A stretch of DNA of 32,899 bases from Rubrivivax sp. Lineage in GTDB: Bacteria; Pseudomonadota; Gammaproteobacteria; Burkholderiales; Burkholderiaceae_C. Below the pieces are notes generated by a model. That model saw only the letters and a list, made by a program, of their open reading frames with translations, did not search any database and was not told the origin of the DNA. Made by a program: the position numbers and the translations under genes. The stretch is taken from positions 1 to 32,899 of the forward strand of contig JADLIA010000068.1 in assembly GCA_020848515.1 (NCBI GenBank), read 5' to 3'. Positions 28,213 through 32,899 of the stretch are shown here, in pieces (position 1 is the first letter of the stretch; every line of letters begins with the position of its first letter).

Positions 28213-30561
28213 TTGCCGGAACCCACGTCGTCCGATCCCCGCCTGGCCATGCCGGCGGGTGACCCCGCGCCTGCCATCGAAGAGGCGCCACCCCTGCGAC
28301 CCACAGAAAACGTGCTGGGCTCGCTGGACGTTGACCTGACGCGCCAGCTGCGCTTTGGGCGCGGGGTGATTCTCATTACAGATCAACGGCTTGTCACGCG
28401 GTTTCCGGATGCAACCGGCTGGCAGGCCTGGGACTTGCACCCCGGGCTGTCGCTGGCGCACCACGACCACGCCGGGGTGGGCACGCTGGAGCTGCACGAC
28501 GCGCAGGGAAGGCTGGCGGTCTGGCGCTACACCCTGGGGCACAACCCGGCGGCGCTGCGCCTGCTGGGGCAGTTCGAGCGCGCCCGTGAGGCGCTGGCCG
28601 GCGGCGCGCCGTCGGCCAGCGAGGACGTCGCCCCGGCCGACCAGGCCGAGGATGAAGAGGGCGTGCCCGACCAGCCGCCGTCCACCTGGACCCTGCTGCG
28701 CCTGTGGCGCTTTGCCAGGCCCTACCAGTGGCAGCTGCTGGCCGGTTTCGTGCTGATGCTGGCGGCCACCGCCGCCACCCTGGTGCCGCCCTACCTGACC
28801 ATGCCGCTGATGGACAAGGTGCTGATCCCGTTCCAGAGCGGCCAGCAGATCGACACCGGCTACGTCGCGCTGCTGCTGACCGGCCTGCTGGGGTCGGCCT
28901 TGCTGGCGTGGGGCCTGGGCTGGGCCAAGACCTACATCCTGGCGCTGGTGTCCGAGCGCATCGGTGCCGACCTGCGGACAATCACTTACGAACACCTGCT
29001 CAAACTTTCACTTGAATATTTCGGTGGCCGGCGCACGGGAGACCTGATGGCGCGCATCGGTTCGGAAACCGACCGCATCAACATTTTTCTGTCGCTGCAC
29101 CTGCTGGACTTCGCCACCGACGTGCTGATGATCGCCATGACGGCGGCGATCCTGTTTTCCATCGACCCGACGCTGGCGCTGGTGACCCTGGTGCCGCTGC
29201 CGATCATTGCGTGGCTGATCCACGTGGTGCGCGACCGCCTGCGCACCGGCTTCGAGAAGATCGACCGCGTCTGGTCGGAAGTCACCAACGTGCTGGCCGA
29301 CACCATTCCGGGTATCCGCGTGGTCAAGGCCTTCGCCCAGGAAGACCGCGAAGCGAGTCGCTTTCGCGATGCCAACCGCCACAACCTGGCCGTCAACGAC
29401 CGCCTGAACCGCCTGTGGTCGCTGTTTTCGCCCACCGTCACGTTGCTGACCGAAATCGGGCTGCTGATCGTCTGGGCCGCCGGCATCTGGCTGGTCAGCC
29501 AGCAGCGCGTCACGGTGGGGGTGCTGACGGCGTTTCTGGCTTACATCGGGCGCTTCTACACCCGGCTCGATTCGATGAGCCGCATCGTCTCGGTGACGCA
29601 GAAGGCGGCCTCGGCCACCAAGCGCATCTTTGAAATCCTCGACCATGTCTCCAGCGTGCCGGAGCCGAAAAACCCCGTGCCGCTGCCACGCGTGCAGGGC
29701 CGCATCGACATCCGCAGTGCGGCGCTGCGCTACGGCAACCGCTCGGTGCTGCGCGGCCTGGACCTGCACATCGAACCGGGTCAGATGATCGGCCTGGTGG
29801 GCCACAGCGGCTCCGGCAAGAGCACGCTGGTGAACCTGATCTGCCGCTTCTATGACGTGAGCGAGGGCGCCATCGAAGTCGATGGCGTGGACCTGCGGCA
29901 GGTGCGGGTGGCCGACTGGCGCCGCCACATCGGCCTGGTGCTGCAGGAGCCCTACCTGTTTTTCGGCACCATCGCCGAGAACATCGCCTACGGCAAGCCC
30001 GACGCCACGCGCGAGGAGATCGTGGCCGCCGCGCGCGCCGCCCACGCGCACGAGTTCATCCTGCGGCTGCCGCAGGGCTACGACTCGCTGGTGGGCGAGC
30101 GCGGCCAGGGGCTGTCGGGCGGCGAGCGCCAGCGCATCAGCATCGCCCGCGCGCTGCTGATCGACCCCAAGATCCTGATCCTGGATGAGGCCACGGCCTC
30201 GGTCGACACCGAAACCGAACGCGAGATCCAGAAGGCGCTGGACAACCTGGTGCGTGGGCGCACGACGATTGCCATCGCGCACCGCCTGTCCACGCTGCGC
30301 AAGGCCGACCGGCTGGTGGTGATGGACAAGGGCGTGAAGGTCGAGGAGGGCACGCACGAAGTGCTGCTGGGGCGCCGCGGCGCCTACTGGCGCCTGTACG
30401 AGGCGCAGGCGCGGCAGGAGAAGGCCGAGCGCGAGCGCATGCTGGTGGTCGACGATGCCGTGCTGGCCGGTGAGCCGACGGCGGTGCCCGCCATTGCCAC
30501 GCCGACGCACCGCGGCGACGTCAGCACGGCCGAGGCCCGGCGCCAGGAGTCCCAGCCATGA
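28213..30561 (+). CDS. ABC exporter (fused TMD-NBD) with N-terminal ~150-aa PH-like extension, next to cyanophycin synthetases
   Basis: N-terminus LTRQLRFGRGVILITDQRLVTRFPDATGWQAWDLHPGLS resembles bacterial PH-like folds; then ABC membrane region and NBD with GHSGSGKST, LSGGERQRISIARALL, ILDEATASVD. TTG start at 28213, or ATG at 28249. Confidence 0.93.
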   Translation: MPEPTSSDPRLAMPAGDPAPAIEEAPPLRPTENVLGSLDVDLTRQLRFGRGVILITDQRLVTRFPDATGWQAWDLHPGLSLAHHDHAGVGTLELHDAQGRLAVWRYTLGHNPAALRLLGQFERAREALAGGAPSASEDVAPADQAEDEEGVPDQPPSTWTLLRLWRFARPYQWQLLAGFVLMLAATAATLVPPYLTMPLMDKVLIPFQSGQQIDTGYVALLLTGLLGSALLAWGLGWAKTYILALVSERIGADLRTITYEHLLKLSLEYFGGRRTGDLMARIGSETDRINIFLSLHLLDFATDVLMIAMTAAILFSIDPTLALVTLVPLPIIAWLIHVVRDRLRTGFEKIDRVWSEVTNVLADTIPGIRVVKAFAQEDREASRFRDANRHNLAVNDRLNRLWSLFSPTVTLLTEIGLLIVWAAGIWLVSQQRVTVGVLTAFLAYIGRFYTRLDSMSRIVSVTQKAASATKRIFEILDHVSSVPEPKNPVPLPRVQGRIDIRSAALRYGNRSVLRGLDLHIEPGQMIGLVGHSGSGKSTLVNLICRFYDVSEGAIEVDGVDLRQVRVADWRRHIGLVLQEPYLFFGTIAENIAYGKPDATREEIVAAARAAHAHEFILRLPQGYDSLVGERGQGLSGGERQRISIARALLIDPKILILDEATASVDTETEREIQKALDNLVRGRTTIAIAHRLSTLRKADRLVVMDKGVKVEEGTHEVLLGRRGAYWRLYEAQARQEKAERERMLVVDDAVLAGEPTAVPAIATPTHRGDVSTAEARRQESQP

Positions 30562-31028
30562 GCGCGCCCGACTTCGATCTGCAGCGCGACGCCTTCGGTC
30601 GCCTGGTGCTGACCGACGCCCAGGGGCATGCGCATGTCGGCGTGGCGGCCGTGCGGGCGTTTCCGATCGGTGCGCCCGACGAAGGGATCAGCCTGGTCGA
30701 TGGCGACGGTCATGAACTGGCCTGGGTGCCGCGGCTCGGCGCATTGGACGAGGACCGTCGCGCCCTGCTGGTCGAGGCGCTGGAGCAGCGCGAGTTCATG
30801 CCGCGTCTGCTGCGCGTGAGGGGCGTGAGCAGTTTCGTGACGCCGAGCACCTGGGAGGTCGACACCGACCGCGGTCCGACCCGCTTCGTGCTCAAGGGTG
30901 AGGAAGACATCCGCCGTCTCGGGCCCGGCCTGCTGATCGTCAACGACGCCCATGGCGTGCAGTACCTGATCCAGGATCTGATGGCCATGGACCGCCACAG
31001 CCGGAAGTTGCTCGACCGCTTCCTCTGA
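30558..31028 (+). CDS. DUF1854 domain-containing protein
   Basis: MSAPDFDLQRDAFGRLVLTDAQGHAHVGVAAVRAFPIGAPDEGISLVDGDGHELAWVPRLGALDEDRRALLVEALEQREFMPRLLRVRGVSSFVTPSTWEVDTDRGPTRFVLKGEEDIRRLGPGLLIVNDAHGVQYLIQDLMAMDRHSRKLLDRFL; ATGA overlap with ABC gene stop. Confidence 0.85.
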   Translation: MSAPDFDLQRDAFGRLVLTDAQGHAHVGVAAVRAFPIGAPDEGISLVDGDGHELAWVPRLGALDEDRRALLVEALEQREFMPRLLRVRGVSSFVTPSTWEVDTDRGPTRFVLKGEEDIRRLGPGLLIVNDAHGVQYLIQDLMAMDRHSRKLLDRFL

Positions 31029-31093
31029 GCGCTACAACAAATATAGCTGCTCGCGCTTGCCAGGCATGGGCCAGAGGTCGTTTTGACTTGAAA
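31026..31093 (+). repeat. Dispersed stem-loop repeat, copy 8 (directly after DUF1854 stop)
   Basis: TGAGCGCTACAACAAATATAGCTGCTCGCGCTTGCCAGGCATGGGCCAGAGGTCGTTTTGACTTG. Confidence 0.85.
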
Positions 31094-31154
31094 TCGTTGG
31101 GGCGGCAGCGGTGTTGCGACGTCCTTGAGCGGGGCGGTCGCGCCGGGGCGCCGG

Positions 31155-32282
31155 TCAGGCGCCGAAGAAGCTCTTGAGGCGGTCGGTCCAGCTTTCGGTG
31201 CCGGGTGAGTGCTTGGCGCCGCCTTTTCGCAGCGATTCGTCGAACTCCTTCAGCAGCTTGCGCTGGTGCTCGGTCAGCTTGACCGGCGTTTCGATGCTGA
31301 TGTGGCAGTACAGGTCGCCCGGGTAGGACGAGCGCACGCCCTTGATACCCTTGCCGCGCAGACGAAACTGCTTGCCCGCCTGCGTGCCTTCGGGAATGTC
31401 GATCGCCGCCTTGCCGCTGAGCGTGGGCACCTCGATCTCGCCGCCCAGTGCCGCGGTGGCGAAACCGATCGGCACCACGCAGTGCAGGTCGTCGCCGTCG
31501 CGCTCGAAGATGTCGTGTTTCTTCAGGCGGATCTCGATGAACAGATCGCCCGGCGGCCCGCCGTTGCTGCCCGGCTCACCGTTGCCGGCCGAGCGGATGC
31601 GCATGCCGTCGTCGATGCCGGCGGGGATCTTCACCTCCAGGGTCTTCTGGTTCTTGACCTTGCCCTGGCCGTGGCAGCTGGTGCAGGGGTCCTTGATGAC
31701 CTTGCCTGTGCCGCGGCAGTGCGGGCAGGTCTGCTGCACACTGAAAAAACCCTGGCGCATCTGCACCACGCCCTGGCCGTGGCAGGTGGTGCAGGTGCTG
31801 GCGCTGGTGCCGGGCTTGGCGCCGGAGCCGTGGCAGGTGTCGCAGTCGTCCCAGCTCGGGATGCGGATCTGCGCTTCCTTGCCGGCGGCAGCCTCTTCCA
31901 GCGTGATGTCCATCGCGTAGCTGAGATCGGCGCCGCGGTACACCTGCCGGCCACCGCGCGCGCCACCGCGGCCGCCACCGAAGATGTCGCCGAAGATGTC
32001 GCCAAAGGTCTCGGCAAAGCCGCCGAAGCCTTCTGCTCCGCCGCGCATGTTGGGGTCCACCCCCGCATGGCCGTACTGGTCGTAGGCGGCCTTCTTCTGC
32101 GGGTCGGACAGCATTTCGTAGGCTTCCTTGGCCTCCTTGAACTTGGCCTCGGCGCTCTTGGCGTCACCCTGATTGCGGTCCGGGTGGTACTTCATCGCCA
32201 GCTTGCGATAAGCCTTCTTGATCTCGTCCTCGGACGCGTTCTTGGGAACACCCAGGACTTCGTAGTAATCGCGCTTGGCCAT
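31155..32282 (-). CDS. dnaJ: molecular chaperone DnaJ
   Basis: [42 protein letters not shown] region, four CxxCxGxG zinc-finger repeats, C-terminal substrate-binding domain. Confidence 0.97.
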   Translation of the reverse strand: MAKRDYYEVLGVPKNASEDEIKKAYRKLAMKYHPDRNQGDAKSAEAKFKEAKEAYEMLSDPQKKAAYDQYGHAGVDPNMRGGAEGFGGFAETFGDIFGDIFGGGRGGARGGRQVYRGADLSYAMDITLEEAAAGKEAQIRIPSWDDCDTCHGSGAKPGTSASTCTTCHGQGVVQMRQGFFSVQQTCPHCRGTGKVIKDPCTSCHGQGKVKNQKTLEVKIPAGIDDGMRIRSAGNGEPGSNGGPPGDLFIEIRLKKHDIFERDGDDLHCVVPIGFATAALGGEIEVPTLSGKAAIDIPEGTQAGKQFRLRGKGIKGVRSSYPGDLYCHISIETPVKLTEHQRKLLKEFDESLRKGGAKHSPGTESWTDRLKSFFGA

Positions 32283-32311
32283 CTGCGTTCTTTCCATCTC
32301 TCAAGCAACAA

Positions 32312-32356
32312 CGCCGCGCAGGGTGGTGTCTGTTGCCAGACCTCCTCTGCGCGGCG
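32312..32356. other. Extended hairpin in dnaK-dnaJ spacer
   Basis: CGCCGCGCAG ... GTCTG-TTGC-CAGAC ... CTGCGCGGCG nested inverted repeats; a second GC stem lies toward dnaK. Confidence 0.65.
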
Positions 32357-32401
32357 GGCGCGCGCCGGCCTTTGCGCTGGCCGGCGGCGCGTTCATGGGC
32401 G

Positions 32402-32899
32402 TCAGTCCTTCTTGACTTCCTTGACCTCGGCGTCGACCACGTTGTCGTCGGCGGCCGCGCCGGCTTGCGCGCCTTCCGGGGCAGCGCCGGCGGCCTGGGC
32501 GGCGGCTGCGGCGTCGGCATACATCTTCTCGCCCAGCTTCTGGCTGGCCGTCATGAGGGCCTCGGTCTTGCTTTCGATGTCGGCCTTGTCGTCGCCCTTG
32601 ACGGCTTCTTCCAGGGCCTTGATGGCGGTCTCGATCTTGTCCTTCTCGCCGGCGTCGAGCTTGTCGCCGTGCTCACCGAGCGACTTGCGCACGCTGTGCA
32701 CCATGGCGTCGCCCTGGTTGCGCGCCTGTACCAGCTCGACTTTCTTGTGGTCTTCGGCGGCATTCAGCTCGGCGTCCTTGACCATCTGCTGGATCTCGGA
32801 CTCGGACAGGCCCGAGTTGGCCTTGATGGTGATCTTGTTTTCCTTGCCCGTGCCCTTGTCCTTGGCGCTGACGTGCAGGATGCCGTTGGCGTCGATGTC
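32402..32899 (-). CDS. dnaK: molecular chaperone DnaK, C-terminal part (5' end outside window)
   Basis: [77 protein letters not shown]...[15 protein letters not shown]; runs off the right edge. Confidence 0.96.
   Translation of the reverse strand, partial: DIDANGILHVSAKDKGTGKENKITIKANSGLSESEIQQMVKDAELNAAEDHKKVELVQARNQGDAMVHSVRKSLGEHGDKLDAGEKDKIETAIKALEEAVKGDDKADIESKTEALMTASQKLGEKMYADAAAAAQAAGAAPEGAQAGAAADDNVVDAEVKEVKKD

Noticed and set aside
25869-28262. 797-aa plus-strand ORF across cphA'
   Set aside because: Antisense shadow of a well-supported gene; no recognisable motifs.

Overview
High-GC window, most consistent with a betaproteobacterium of the Comamonadaceae/Burkholderiales (inferred from gene content and style, not tested). 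It is densely coded: wrbA (partial) / LysR / 2-hydroxyacid dehydrogenase / rmuC / MFS / RidA / comEC / flavodoxin; a minus-strand moxR-DUF58-tgpA-mltB operon; HDAC-family / enoyl-CoA hydratase / MscS; etfB-etfA-acyl-CoA dehydrogenase-nitronate monooxygenase; a cyanophycin locus; and dnaJ-dnaK (partial). The most interesting locus is 23.1-31.0 kb. It has two tandem cyanophycin synthetase-like genes whose sites look reciprocally degraded: one keeps the Mur-ligase P-loop but has HALEL where HxxEH is expected, while the other keeps HILEH but has lost the P-loop, an ATP-grasp loop and the C-terminal lobe. They are divergent from an ABC exporter with a PH-like N-terminal extension and a translationally coupled DUF1854 gene. 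A second signal is a dispersed ~55-65 bp stem-loop repeat (consensus roughly GCTAC-N(6-10)-ATAGCTGCTGGCGCTTG-N-GGGCGC-YRG) with 8 copies. Two copies are inside genes and translated in frame: one in comEC, and one forming the hydrophobic core of the MltB signal peptide. No RNA genes, CRISPR arrays or IS elements were recognised.
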